DNA from: Rhodobacteraceae bacterium UBA1957
GTDB lineage: Bacteria > Pseudomonadota > Alphaproteobacteria > Rhodobacterales > Rhodobacteraceae
NCBI GenBank assembly: GCA_002336405.1
Contig: DDEJ01000138.1
Span: 1-24,622 of the forward strand
Length of the DNA stretch: 24,622 nt
Direction: 5' to 3'
A program made the position numbers and the translations under genes. Positions 8,186 through 16,333 of this stretch are shown here, one piece after another. The notes beneath the pieces are model-generated. The model searched no databases and was not told where the DNA came from. It saw only the letters and a program-made list of their open reading frames with translations. Each line of letters opens with the position of its first letter. Position 1 is the first letter of the stretch.

Positions 8186-8938
8186 TTAATGTCCGAGGAC
8201 TTGACTGAGAAAGAGTTTGGCGCGTTCACTTTCTGGTGCGCTAAAAAATACCTCAGGGGTTGCGATTTCAATGATTTCGCCCTCGTCCATAAATACGATC
8301 CGATCGGCTATTTTTCGAGCGAACCCCATCTCATGGGTCACACAGATCATCGTCATCCCCTCATCCGCAAGCTGGACCATAACATCCAGAACCCCAGCGA
8401 TCATTTCTGGATCAAGCGCCGAGGTTGGTTCATCAAACAGCATGATTTTTGGCGTCATACAGAGCGCCCGCGCGATAGCGACCCGCTGTTGCTGGCCACC
8501 CGATAATTGTGCAGGATATTTGTTAGCTTGCTCTGCAATCTGCACTTTTTCGAGATACTGCATTGCCAGAGCTTCTGCATCTTTAAACGAAAGGCCACGG
8601 TTGCGGATTGGACCCAGCATGAGGTTTTCTAATATGGTCTTATGGGGGAACAGATTGAAATTCTGAAAGACCATACCGATATCGCGCCGGATGGATTCGA
8701 GATTTTTCATCTCAGGCCTGACCTCAAGACCATCAACAAAAATGGTGCCTTTTTGATGGGCCTCCAACTGGTTGATACAGCGGATTAGGGTTGACTTTCC
8801 CGAACCAGATGGGCCGCATATGACCAGTTTCTCACCCATTGAAACTGTCAGGTTGATATCATGCAGCGCGTTGAAATCCTCATACCACTTGCTGAGACCT
8901 GAAATGCTTACCAGTGGTTCTTTGGTTTGGTCTTCCAT
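8186..8938 (-). CDS. Polar amino acid ABC transporter ATP-binding protein
   Basis: This 250-residue ATPase powers the amino acid importer encoded by the three genes before it. It shows Walker A GPSGSGKST (42-50), the Q-loop in MVFQNFNLFPH (89-99), the signature LSGGQQQR (145-152), Walker B IMLFDEPTSALDPE (165-178) and the H-loop histidine in VTHEMGFA (H202). The FNLFPH and THEMGFAR blocks are typical of the GlnQ/AapP/BztD polar amino acid group, and the length is normal for it. The ATG at 8938 follows an AGGAAA ribosome binding site and lies 10 bases after the upstream permease stop, so it is the last gene of the operon. It acts on the cytoplasmic face of the inner membrane. Family is certain; substrate (glutamate, glutamine, aspartate or another polar amino acid) is not. 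Confidence 0.93.
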   Translation of the reverse strand: MEDQTKEPLVSISGLSKWYEDFNALHDINLTVSMGEKLVICGPSGSGKSTLIRCINQLEAHQKGTIFVDGLEVRPEMKNLESIRRDIGMVFQNFNLFPHKTILENLMLGPIRNRGLSFKDAEALAMQYLEKVQIAEQANKYPAQLSGGQQQRVAIARALCMTPKIMLFDEPTSALDPEMIAGVLDVMVQLADEGMTMICVTHEMGFARKIADRIVFMDEGEIIEIATPEVFFSAPESERAKLFLSQVLGH

Positions 8939-8948
8939 TATGGTTTTC

Positions 8949-9854
8949 CTATTTCAAACTGCGCCTGGCGCGACGTTCAAGCCAGCCAAACAGCACCGCA
9001 AAGCTAAAGCAGATGCAAAAATACATACCGCCGACCAAGATCCATGTTTCAAATACTTTTGTTGTCGATGACGCGACTTCTGTGGCCAAAAAAGTCAGCT
9101 CTTGTATCGAAATCAGAGACACGATTGAGCTGTCTTTAATCAGCGTAATAAACTGCCCAGCGAGAGGCGGCAGAATTTTGCGTCCGGCCTGAGGCAAAAT
9201 CACATCTCGAAGGACATTAAAACGAGACAGACCGATAGCTCGTGCCGCTTCCCATTGGTCTTTGCCAATAGACTGTATGCCTGCGCGCACGATTTCAGCG
9301 ATATAGGCCGCTTCGAACATCGCCAGACATAAAACACCTGCCAGAAAATTAGAAAAAAGACGCACATCACCGAAAAAAATCCGAAACAAGACATTGTCCA
9401 CCAAGACGTTGTCGCGATCAATATTGTCAAAGCCCAAAGCTGGAAAAATTTGGCTGGAGATGAAAAAGAAAAAAATAAAGATAAACACCAGTGGCGGAAT
9501 ATTCCGTATCAATTCAACATATCCACGGCTGATAATTCTTAAGGTCAGGTTATTACAGGTTCTCCAATACCCCACAATTAAACCTATTATGGCGGCCAAG
9601 ACGGTTGCCCAAAATGCAAGGCGCACGGTTGTCATCAGCCCGTATAAAAGCAAATTTGCCGAATAGGTCCCGGTCTCGGAATCAAACCTTACAACAAATG
9701 ACAGCACTCGCTGCCAATTCCAATTATAGACCAGCACATCGTTAACGCGATAGATCGAGAAAAATATCAGAACTATAACACCCGCAAATAGTGTGTAATC
9801 TGTCACCGTTAGTCTTTTGCGGGGCACCGCTGGCGCGGATGGTCTTTTAGTCAT
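8949..9854 (-). CDS. Amino acid ABC transporter permease (HisM/AapM-like)
   Basis: This 301-residue inner membrane protein is one of two permease subunits of the importer. After a positively charged N terminus come about six hydrophobic segments, including YTLFAGVIVLIFFSIY and an extremely phenylalanine-rich one (PPLVFIFIFFFFISSQIF). The cytoplasmic coupling helix EAARAIGLSRFNVLRDVILPQ, with the ATPase-contacting EAA pattern, lies at about residues 201-221. The motif GYVELIRNIPPLV, just before the third membrane segment, is the usual GYVELIRGTPLLV-like block of polar amino acid permeases. A loop of about 50 residues between membrane segments (DNIDRDNVLVDNVLFRIFFGD) recalls the longer AapM/BztC permeases but is shorter. 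The gene follows the binding protein by 63 bases containing a stem-loop and precedes the ATPase by 10 bases. Confidence 0.9.
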   Translation of the reverse strand: MTKRPSAPAVPRKRLTVTDYTLFAGVIVLIFFSIYRVNDVLVYNWNWQRVLSFVVRFDSETGTYSANLLLYGLMTTVRLAFWATVLAAIIGLIVGYWRTCNNLTLRIISRGYVELIRNIPPLVFIFIFFFFISSQIFPALGFDNIDRDNVLVDNVLFRIFFGDVRLFSNFLAGVLCLAMFEAAYIAEIVRAGIQSIGKDQWEAARAIGLSRFNVLRDVILPQAGRKILPPLAGQFITLIKDSSIVSLISIQELTFLATEVASSTTKVFETWILVGGMYFCICFSFAVLFGWLERRARRSLK

Positions 9855-9880
9855 TATGTATTCTTCATTCTCTGGGAAGG

Positions 9881-9902
9881 AGCGCAGGCCTTAGCCTGCG
9901 CC
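9881..9902 (-). promoter_or_regulatory. Stem-loop between amino acid binding protein and permease genes
   Basis: GCGCAGGC (9882-9889) and GCCTGCGC (9894-9901) form an 8-base perfect stem with a 4-base loop, extended by one G-U pair in the minus-strand RNA. It starts 15 bases after the binding protein stop. The minus strand has no T run after it, so it is probably not a terminator of this operon; a role in mRNA stability or partial attenuation is inferred. Confidence 0.6.
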
Positions 9903-9917
9903 ACATTTTTATGTATG

Positions 9918-10751
9918 TTACTGCTCTACCGCGACCATGTCTTTCCAAGCGGATTGGTCTTTGAACCAATAGTCATGGGTCTCTTTCAGCCATCCGTTAG
10001 AGGTGTTAATCAAGATCCAGTTTGAAAAAAAGTTCAGCCCATCTGCATCACCCTTGCGCATCGCAAAGGCCTCATCACCGCGGGTCAGGTTTTCACCATT
10101 GTTGGCAACATGGACCTTTTCGGGATATCCCTCTGACCAGAAAGTTGGTTTGGGAGCTGAGGATATTGTTGCGTGTGCGTTGCCGTTGACCACTTCTTGA
10201 AAGGCCTGTGCATCATCATCAAATCTTAAAATTGTTGCTTTAGGGAACATTTTTGATGCCGTATTACAGGGCGTTGCACCGCGCCGACAGGAAATCGTGA
10301 CCGACGAGCTATTATAATCTGACAGGGATGAAAAGCCGTCGGTAAGCTCAATGTTGGCAGCCATCTGTTGTCCGGAATGGGCATAGGGTTGGGTAAAGTT
10401 CACAGTCAAGTTACGCTGTGGAGTGATTGACATCCCACCAATGATGACATCAAATTTCTTGGCAATAAGCGCGGGAATAATGCCACTCCAAGCGGTTGGA
10501 ACGAACTCAACATCGACCCCCATATCAGCAGCAACTTTGGTCGCCACATCAATTTCAAAGCCAATCAACTTCCCCTCTTTGTCGCGCATCGCCCATGGAA
10601 CAAACGTGGCCATACCAACCCGCAATGATCCACGCCTTTGGATATCTTCTATCACGCCCTCTGCTACGACGGGCGTCGTCGTGGCGATGGCGCTAATTGT
10701 GCCTAAAGACAAGGCGCAGATAAGTGCTTTCATGTGTTTGAATAAGTGCAT
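9918..10751 (-). CDS. Amino acid ABC transporter substrate-binding protein
   Basis: This 277-residue periplasmic protein is of the family 3 (polar amino acid) type. A signal peptide (MKALICALSLG... ending TTPVVA-EG near residue 31) is followed by the family hallmark RRGSLRVGMATFVPWAMRD, then GFEIDVATKVAADMG (about 64-78), ALIAKKFDVIIGGMSITPQR (about 94-113) and VNFTQPYAHSG. A pair of cysteines in SCRRGATPC may form a disulfide. The start at 10751 is supported by AAGGAAG 4 bases upstream; an internal Met at residue 7 is a less supported alternative. The gene lies between the two permease genes, 36 bases after the first and 63 bases before the second. It captures the substrate, probably a polar or charged amino acid, in the periplasm. 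The exact ligand is not readable. Confidence 0.9.
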   Translation of the reverse strand: MHLFKHMKALICALSLGTISAIATTTPVVAEGVIEDIQRRGSLRVGMATFVPWAMRDKEGKLIGFEIDVATKVAADMGVDVEFVPTAWSGIIPALIAKKFDVIIGGMSITPQRNLTVNFTQPYAHSGQQMAANIELTDGFSSLSDYNSSSVTISCRRGATPCNTASKMFPKATILRFDDDAQAFQEVVNGNAHATISSAPKPTFWSEGYPEKVHVANNGENLTRGDEAFAMRKGDADGLNFFSNWILINTSNGWLKETHDYWFKDQSAWKDMVAVEQ

Positions 10752-10787
10752 TGTGCTTCCTTTTTTAAGTTTCGATAGTTCAAAGTA

Positions 10788-11642
10788 TTAATTCCCTCGG
10801 GACTTTAGGGACCATTCGAATATGCTGATCCCAAAAGATAGTGTGACGGTCAGGGCAAGATAAATCCCGGCCACCAAAAACCAGACCTCAAAAGCCATGA
10901 AGGTATCAGCAATCAAGTTAAGGCCAGCTGTAGTTAATTCTGCCACGGCGATCACGCTGACAATAGCCGAATGCTTGATTAATGAGATTATCAGTCCAGT
11001 CAACGGTGGCAGGATCAATGGTAGAGATTGTGGGATAATGATATCCTTATATTTATTTAGCACAGAGAGACCGATGGCGTCCGCACTCTCGAACTGACCT
11101 CTATCTACTCCCAAAATCCCACTTCTTATTATTTCGGCAGCAAAAGACCCTTCGTAAAAGGCTAGGCATAAAACACCGGCCCAAAAACGATCAATTCCAA
11201 ATATAGGAGCAAGCACAAAATAGAATAAAAACAACTGAACCAAAAGCGGTGTGTTGCGGATAGATTCCAGATAACACGTCGATATTATCCGACCTGAAAT
11301 TGAATTCGAAAGGCGCGCAAAAGCTGTAAATAATCCAATTATTATTGCAAAGACACCGGCTGTTCCGGCTAGTTTAAGTGTTTGAATAAGACCTTTAATA
11401 AGGGGTCCCCAGATGATTTCATCATCCACAGACCGAAAGAAAAAAGGTTCTATTCGGTACCACTGCCATCGATACTCCATCGCCGCAGCGCCGCGCCATA
11501 TCAAATAACCCAAACTCGCAAAAATAAGGAGTGCTAACACCAAGCTCGAAAGGCTTCGTGCGGCATAGGCAAAGTTAAAAGTTTTGGACTGTTTTGTTCG
11601 ATCCGATCGGGGCGTTGGCAAATTTAAGCAAAACTGTTTCAT
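10788..11642 (-). CDS. Amino acid ABC transporter permease (first gene of operon)
   Basis: This 284-residue inner membrane permease heads the amino acid ABC operon. It carries an N-terminal membrane segment (SSLVLALLIFASLGYLIW), a periplasmic stretch, then LIKGLIQTLKLAGTAGVFAIIIGLFTAFARL, which matches the start of the His/Glu/Gln permease domain. The block CYLESIRNTPLLVQLFLFYF and the coupling helix QFESADAIGLSVLNKYKDIIIPQ (EAA motif written ESADAIG) follow. The partner permease at 8949-9854 has the same architecture, so the two probably form the membrane heterodimer. The ATG at 11642 has only a weak ribosome binding site. A consensus-like promoter lies 37-67 bases upstream. The sequence looks more AT-rich than the ATPase at the end of the operon. 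Confidence 0.88.
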   Translation of the reverse strand: MKQFCLNLPTPRSDRTKQSKTFNFAYAARSLSSLVLALLIFASLGYLIWRGAAAMEYRWQWYRIEPFFFRSVDDEIIWGPLIKGLIQTLKLAGTAGVFAIIIGLFTAFARLSNSISGRIISTCYLESIRNTPLLVQLFLFYFVLAPIFGIDRFWAGVLCLAFYEGSFAAEIIRSGILGVDRGQFESADAIGLSVLNKYKDIIIPQSLPLILPPLTGLIISLIKHSAIVSVIAVAELTTAGLNLIADTFMAFEVWFLVAGIYLALTVTLSFGISIFEWSLKSRGN

Positions 11643-12071
11643 TTTAAGTATAGCCCATATCGCAGTAGCAGTTGGTGGATTTTAACAGGTGAAGCAGTTG
11701 TTTTGTCAAGAAATTTAAATACTTATAAGCTTATCGTCCCCAGGTTTATTCAGGCTGTGCCTCTGCTATGCTTCGAAAGCAAAGCTCAATACGAGACCAG
11801 ACTGCGCGTATAGAATTTTCGTAACTGGTATGAAAAAGCACTTCAAACATGACAGATGATGAATAATACTAGTTCAGCTTCGACAACGCTGTGCCCATGA
11901 AACTAATTACTCTTTAAACAAAGTCAAACTGTCAACCTATATTCCATAGTCAATTATGACTATTTTTTAGAAAACAAATTCCAATAATGCGCCTATATTC
12001 ATAACATCCAATTATCTATATGCTATTTTTATAGACTCCACAGAACTAATGCGCTCTGTTACCTCTGCGCC
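11643..12071. other. AT-rich intergenic region between divergent units
   Basis: These 429 bases hold no convincing gene. They contain the probable promoter of the leftward ABC operon near 11680-11710 and an AT-rich stretch (about 11930-12050) that probably carries the promoter of the rightward MORN gene, although I could not pick a clear -35/-10 pair for it. Confidence 0.5.
11679..11709 (-). promoter_or_regulatory. Probable sigma-70 type promoter of the amino acid ABC operon
   Basis: On the minus strand TTGACA (11709-11704), a perfect -35 box, is followed after 19 bases by TAAAAT (11684-11679), a 5 of 6 match to the -10 box. Transcription would begin about 30 bases before the first permease start at 11642. 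The 19-base spacer is longer than ideal. Confidence 0.45.
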
Positions 12072-12770
12072 ATGAAAATTATACTTCTCAGATCTGGTCT
12101 GCTCATTGCTTTAACATTCATCGGCGTGGGTGATGCATTTTCATCTGACATGAAAGCGTGTCCCGACAGCCCCAAAAGCGAACAGCAAGGTGATTTCGTT
12201 TCAAATGATTGGCACAACTGCATGGGTTTTTTTGAACACAGCGGGACGGTTTATATCGGGCTTTTCAAAAATGGCGATTATCATGGAGCTGGCACAATTT
12301 TTTACTCAACAGGAGACAAATACGAGGGCGAATTCAAATTTGGTACACCTTTCGGTAGAGGCGTTTTTACTGATCCTGATGGAGATGTGACACCAATGTG
12401 TTATGGTCAAATTCGATCTTATGGCGTGTATTTTTGCGAACCGCCTGCTGTTTTGCGCGCTGCTTTCAGCAATCAGTCTGTAATTCACCGCAAGCGAATA
12501 CAAATCAAACTCAGGGAATTTGGATATGAAAAAGAGATCGATGGCCTATATGGACGGGGCACTGCGGAAGCCCTGCTCGTCTTTAACATACAGTGCCGGA
12601 ATTACGATCTCACTAACCCAGAAAATTCAGACAAGCTGATCGAGATTATAATGGCTGAGAATGGCTTGAGGTCTGATTACCAAGATATTTACGAGGTTGC
12701 TTCGGGTGTTTATAACAGTGCCCTTGATCACGTTTGCAAAAGCGAAAAATTCGTTTCATCCATTAAATAG
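12072..12770 (+). CDS. Exported MORN-repeat protein with peptidoglycan-binding-like segment
   Basis: This 232-residue protein starts with a signal peptide (hydrophobic LLIALTFIGVGDAFS, cleavage near residue 24). Two MORN-type repeats follow: YIGLFKNGDYHGAGTIFY (61-78) and YEGEFKFGTPFGRGVFTDPDG (84-104). The segment at about 138-172 (QIKLREFGYEKEIDGLYGRG, then TAEALLVFN) resembles the first helical part of a PG_binding_1 domain, where G-x-x-D-G-x-x-G-x-x-T is the usual core; the match is by eye. Six cysteines remain in the mature part. I do not know a named gene of this make-up. An envelope role, perhaps binding peptidoglycan or lipid, is a guess. There is no clear ribosome binding site before the ATG. 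The gene is more AT-rich than its neighbours and stands alone between two long non-coding stretches, which suggests lateral gain. Confidence 0.75.
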   Translation: MKIILLRSGLLIALTFIGVGDAFSSDMKACPDSPKSEQQGDFVSNDWHNCMGFFEHSGTVYIGLFKNGDYHGAGTIFYSTGDKYEGEFKFGTPFGRGVFTDPDGDVTPMCYGQIRSYGVYFCEPPAVLRAAFSNQSVIHRKRIQIKLREFGYEKEIDGLYGRGTAEALLVFNIQCRNYDLTNPENSDKLIEIIMAENGLRSDYQDIYEVASGVYNSALDHVCKSEKFVSSIK

Positions 12771-13265
12771 CCAATTTAAACCTTCAGGAAACACGCGCAC
12801 TTTCAGGATTGAATTCCAGTTCAGATGCGTTTGAGCTCTGCAATTTTGATCGGACGGTTTTATCATTCGACCCTAGCGTCTGGTGCGAAGGATCAATAAT
12901 AAATATGTCCAGCTCTAAAATCGCCATCTGCAGATGTATTCGCAAAATGTGCGATGAATGAGCATCATCAGCCTTCGAAAATAACTATATACGAGGATTA
13001 TCACGCCAAACCAACAGGATACCTCACCATCTTTTCCAAACCGCAAAACTGTCCGGAGCAGCAAGAAAATGTTGGTTACGAAATGGGCATCAAAAAGGTA
13101 AAAGTGAAAAGCGACCATAATCGCACCCTGGTGCTTGCTGATCACATTTGACCACGGCTCTTTTCAGTCTGTCTTGCGATCCCCGGCAGACTGTCACTAG
13201 CGCCATTTAGCAACAGTTTTTGCAACAACTCCGTCTAAAGCTCTTCTAGAACAGTACTTTTAAGC
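12771..13265. other. Intergenic region, no convincing gene
   Basis: Nothing clearly coding is seen in these 495 bases. A 65-codon plus-strand frame (12954-13151) has no ribosome binding site and no recognisable similarity. An inverted repeat CAGTCTG (13165-13171) / CAGACTG (13187-13193), extendable by a G-U and a C-G pair, lies downstream of the kinase gene but lacks a T run on the relevant side. TTGCAACAACTC at 13220-13231 repeats a 12-base word found at 6251-6262. Confidence 0.45.
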
Positions 13266-14534
13266 CTAAATCTGCGCCAATTTTGCAGATCCAATGGCAG
13301 CCTCTGACCGCGTAGCGGCGGTAATATCCATCCCCAACTCAATTTCGCGCAAGGCTGTCCAAACTGCGTTTTGAGCGCCACCACCTGCAGTAAACAACTG
13401 GTGTGGTGCCCCACCGCCTCTGACTTCGATTTCACGGTAGCACCGCGCTTCGACCGCCGCCATTCCCTCCAGCATAGCTTGTAAAAATATCACGTCATCT
13501 TTTGGCCTCGGTGACAGGCGACCTACAAAATCTGGATCTTTGATGGGAAAGCGTTCGCCCGGCTTAGAAAGGGGATAAAAACCCAAGCCCGTTGGCTTGG
13601 TGGGGTCAATCCGCTTGCAGAGGGTTGAAATTTGGTTTGTTGAAAAGTGATCCAGTAAAACACCCCCGCCGGTGTTAGACGCCCCGCCTACCAGCCATAC
13701 AGTGCCCAAGCGATGGGAATAAAGCCCAATCTCAGGGTCATCTATTCGGTTGGGACTGAGCAACTTCACCGCCAAGGTGGTGCCCAACGACGTTACGGCT
13801 GCGCCTTCTTGCAGGGGGGCGCAAGCCAGAAAAGCGGCAATGCTGTCGGTGGTACCGGCATGAATGGTTACACTGCGCGACAATCCCAATTCTGTGGCCA
13901 CTTGCGGGTTGATTGCTGCCAGTTGTGCACCAACTGGCCTGACCTCTGGCAGCAAGGAGGGTTTGAGCTTGCACGCCTCAACCCAGTCTGGCCACATTTC
14001 TGTTTCTGGGTCAAACCCGGTTTTAAGCGCGTTGTTATGATCAGAGAGCCCACCCTGCCCCATCAGCTTTGCCGCAATAAAATCCGCCTGATGCAACAGG
14101 TGGCAGGCGGCGTGATCGACATCCTCTGCGGCCAGACGCATGGCGCGGGCCAGCGCAGAAGCAGACCCACGCGTGATATGCAAATCAGGCGCAAAGCGGG
14201 CGATCATCGCTGCCTCGGTATCGAACCCACTTGAGTTATACATCAACGCGCGGGTCACGGGCCGCAAGTTTATGTCGGTAAGAACCATCGTGCCAGAAGT
14301 GCCATCGACGGCAATCCCGGTGATATCAAGCGGTGAGAACCCTTCAGCCCATAAAATTTCTATCTGCCGCAAAATGCACGTTTGGACAGCACGCCACCAC
14401 CCATCCGCATCAATATAGTCTTTTTTTTGCGCCACATGATCCGTGCGCGCCATGGGCAAAACATCACCTTGGGCAGTCAGAACCGCAGTGCGTACGCCCG
14501 ATGTACCCACATCTATCCCCAAGCTGAGGCTCAT
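13266..14534 (-). CDS. FGGY-family carbohydrate kinase
   Basis: This 422-residue cytoplasmic kinase transfers phosphate from ATP to a sugar or polyol. The N-terminal phosphate-binding motif SLGIDVGTSGVRTAVL (4-19) and the second actin-like motif ITGIAVDGTSGTMVLTD (71-87) are clear. D230 in HAGTTDSIAAFL is in the place of the FGGY catalytic base, and SLGTTLAVKLL (249-259) and LFTAGGGAQNAVW form the C-terminal nucleotide site. At 422 residues it is shorter than typical xylulokinases or glycerol kinases (about 480-520). It is the last gene of the leftward operon and overlaps the aldolase by 4 bases (ATGA), so it is co-translated with it. Kinase plus class II aldolase suggests phosphorylation of a ketose or aldonate before cleavage. 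The exact substrate is unknown. Confidence 0.87.
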   Translation of the reverse strand: MSLSLGIDVGTSGVRTAVLTAQGDVLPMARTDHVAQKKDYIDADGWWRAVQTCILRQIEILWAEGFSPLDITGIAVDGTSGTMVLTDINLRPVTRALMYNSSGFDTEAAMIARFAPDLHITRGSASALARAMRLAAEDVDHAACHLLHQADFIAAKLMGQGGLSDHNNALKTGFDPETEMWPDWVEACKLKPSLLPEVRPVGAQLAAINPQVATELGLSRSVTIHAGTTDSIAAFLACAPLQEGAAVTSLGTTLAVKLLSPNRIDDPEIGLYSHRLGTVWLVGGASNTGGGVLLDHFSTNQISTLCKRIDPTKPTGLGFYPLSKPGERFPIKDPDFVGRLSPRPKDDVIFLQAMLEGMAAVEARCYREIEVRGGGAPHQLFTAGGGAQNAVWTALREIELGMDITAATRSEAAIGSAKLAQI

Positions 14535-15499
14535 GCGCGAGCAGCCAGAGTTTGGCGATATTTTTCAGCGTCCCAATTCAGCAACTCTGCCTCAGCCTCT
14601 AGACCGATTGGATCTAAGCTCCAATCAGAGGGTAATCGGGCCAATATATCAGACAGGCAACGCAGCATTGCACGTTGACTGGGCGTGGCCTCTACACGCA
14701 AGGCAATGCCGACACCGTCATACAAAACAGCCGGCCAGCGCCCGTCATCTTGGACTGGCAGCGCTGGCCCCAGAAACACCACGTGATCGGGGTAATAGGA
14801 TCCAGCCGTGGCATGTGCCATGGCCCAAGCTTCTTGGGCAACCCAGCTCTCATGCGCCCATTCGAACCCCTCAGGTGCCCGTTCTTTTGGTGGCTTGGTC
14901 TGTCGGCCACTAACCGCCATTGCCAATCTCGTTTCAACGTCATGGATCAGGTTTGATACGTCATCCACGGTATCGCCACAGCAGATCAATCCATGATTTT
15001 GCAACAGAACAACTTTGGTGTCGGGCGTCACACGGGATAGAATTTCACGGGTCAGCGGCAGACCTGGCTTGGCATAGGGCACCATTACAAAAGGCAAATC
15101 TGCCAGTTTTTGCACGGCCTGCGCGCGGCCTTCAAGACCCGCGACATGCACCAACGTCGCAACAGAATGCGTATGGGCCACAACCTTATGGTCCAGCGCT
15201 GCATGAAATGTTGTTTCAATCGACGGCCGCAGCGTGATCGCAGGATCCAGCACAGTTTGTTTGCACGACCCATCACCCTGACCGTGCGCTTCTGCCTTAG
15301 CTGCATTGCGATCGACCGCAACAAAAATATCTTGGGTTTCCGCGTTGGCCAATTCCGTGCCCGACGCCTTGATCCACATCACATCACCGTCTTTAATCGA
15401 CGTATTGCCGCCCGGCCCTTGGACTTGCAAAGGGTCACTGCCCAAACGGGCAGACAGCGCGCGGAATTCTGGGGTCAACAATTCTGGTCGGTTTTTCAT
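14531..15499 (-). CDS. Class II aldolase/adducin family protein (long form)
   Basis: This 322-residue protein has the metal-dependent class II aldolase fold. Visible motifs are GPGGNTSIK (28-36) and IKASGTEL (43-50) for phosphate binding, E95 in RPSIETTFH as the catalytic acid/base, the zinc ligands H109 and H111 in VAHTHSVA, and H169 in LQNHGLI. The C-terminal 100 residues extend beyond the 210-220 residue fuculose-aldolase core and include a Trp-rich stretch (WAHESWVAQEAWAMA). It overlaps the HAD gene upstream by 4 bases and the kinase gene downstream by 4 bases. The ATG follows an AGAGGT ribosome binding site. It probably cleaves or rearranges a phosphorylated sugar made by the adjacent kinase; this is inferred from neighbours. 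Epimerase or decarboxylase chemistry, known in the same superfamily, is possible. Confidence 0.87.
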   Translation of the reverse strand: MKNRPELLTPEFRALSARLGSDPLQVQGPGGNTSIKDGDVMWIKASGTELANAETQDIFVAVDRNAAKAEAHGQGDGSCKQTVLDPAITLRPSIETTFHAALDHKVVAHTHSVATLVHVAGLEGRAQAVQKLADLPFVMVPYAKPGLPLTREILSRVTPDTKVVLLQNHGLICCGDTVDDVSNLIHDVETRLAMAVSGRQTKPPKERAPEGFEWAHESWVAQEAWAMAHATAGSYYPDHVVFLGPALPVQDDGRWPAVLYDGVGIALRVEATPSQRAMLRCLSDILARLPSDWSLDPIGLEAEAELLNWDAEKYRQTLAARA

Positions 15500-16329
15500 G
15501 CAAGTACCTCTATTGAATACGTCGGGGGTCGGCAGGCCTTTGCGGCCACTAGATTTGCCAAAACAGAATCATGATCTGCCTGTGCAAAATCATTGGCATA
15601 AAGTCCGCCTTGCACCAAAACATTATCCCAGCCCGCAGATTGCGCACCCGCGATATCATGCTCCAAACTGTCCCCCACCATCAAAATACGTGCCACCCCA
15701 AGGGACGATGCCAGCGCATCAAAAATGCCAGGGTGCGGTTTGCCATAAAACGAAACATGCCCCCCCATATCGACATAAGCATACGCCAATGCACCTGGTG
15801 AGATCACCAAACCGTCTGCGCGGGGTGATTGACGGTCGGGATTTGAACAATAGATCGGCAAGTCAGCGTCCAGTGCCGCCGCCAATGGGGTACCCCAATC
15901 GGCTAATCTGGCTTTATCTGGCAGGCCCATCAACAAGACAGCGTCCGCATTCTCCAGATCAGTGAACTCAACAGGCAACCCCTCGGCCCAGGCACAAGCA
16001 TCACCAGCGGACCGCTCAATGCAGAAAAACCGCCTTTGGGGCAGCTTCCCTGCATGAATGTCACGCCATAAAGCTTCGCCGCTGGTCATGATTTGAGTAA
16101 ACAGCGATGGCGCAAAGCCCATGTCCGCGATCCGTAGCGCGTTCGGACCGGCGCGTTTTCCAGAATTGGATAAAACCGCCAGAGGCAAACCTGCATTGGC
16201 TAGACCGGTAAGGCACTCTATCGCACGCGAATACGGCGCTGTGCCGTTATGCAACACACCCCATTGATCAAATACGATGGCGTCATAATCTTGTGCCACG
16301 TCTGCTAAAGTGTCGATACGCTGGGTCAC
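15496..16329 (-). CDS. HAD-superfamily class IIA hydrolase (TIGR01459-like)
   Basis: This 277-residue protein carries the four HAD motifs: motif I FDQWGVLHNG with nucleophile D21, motif II LSNSGKR (S54), motif III K197 in YGKPHPGIF, and motif IV GDSLEHDIAGA (D220, D225). The IIA cap lies between motifs II and III. The residue two after the nucleophile is Trp where phosphatases usually have the acid/base Asp; this DxW form is characteristic of the TIGR01459 subgroup, so it may be a phosphatase of reduced or altered activity. The start is a GTG at 16329, 4 bases after the hydrolase stop. The likely role is dephosphorylation of a sugar phosphate or removal of a dead-end intermediate in the pathway of this operon. 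Confidence 0.88.
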   Translation of the reverse strand: MTQRIDTLADVAQDYDAIVFDQWGVLHNGTAPYSRAIECLTGLANAGLPLAVLSNSGKRAGPNALRIADMGFAPSLFTQIMTSGEALWRDIHAGKLPQRRFFCIERSAGDACAWAEGLPVEFTDLENADAVLLMGLPDKARLADWGTPLAAALDADLPIYCSNPDRQSPRADGLVISPGALAYAYVDMGGHVSFYGKPHPGIFDALASSLGVARILMVGDSLEHDIAGAQSAGWDNVLVQGGLYANDFAQADHDSVLANLVAAKACRPPTYSIEVLA

Positions 16330-16333
16330 AAAT

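Noticed and set aside
12954..13151. 65-codon plus-strand frame MNEHHQPSK...
   Set aside because: No ribosome binding site, no recognisable similarity, and it stands alone in a long gap; chance is as likely as a gene.
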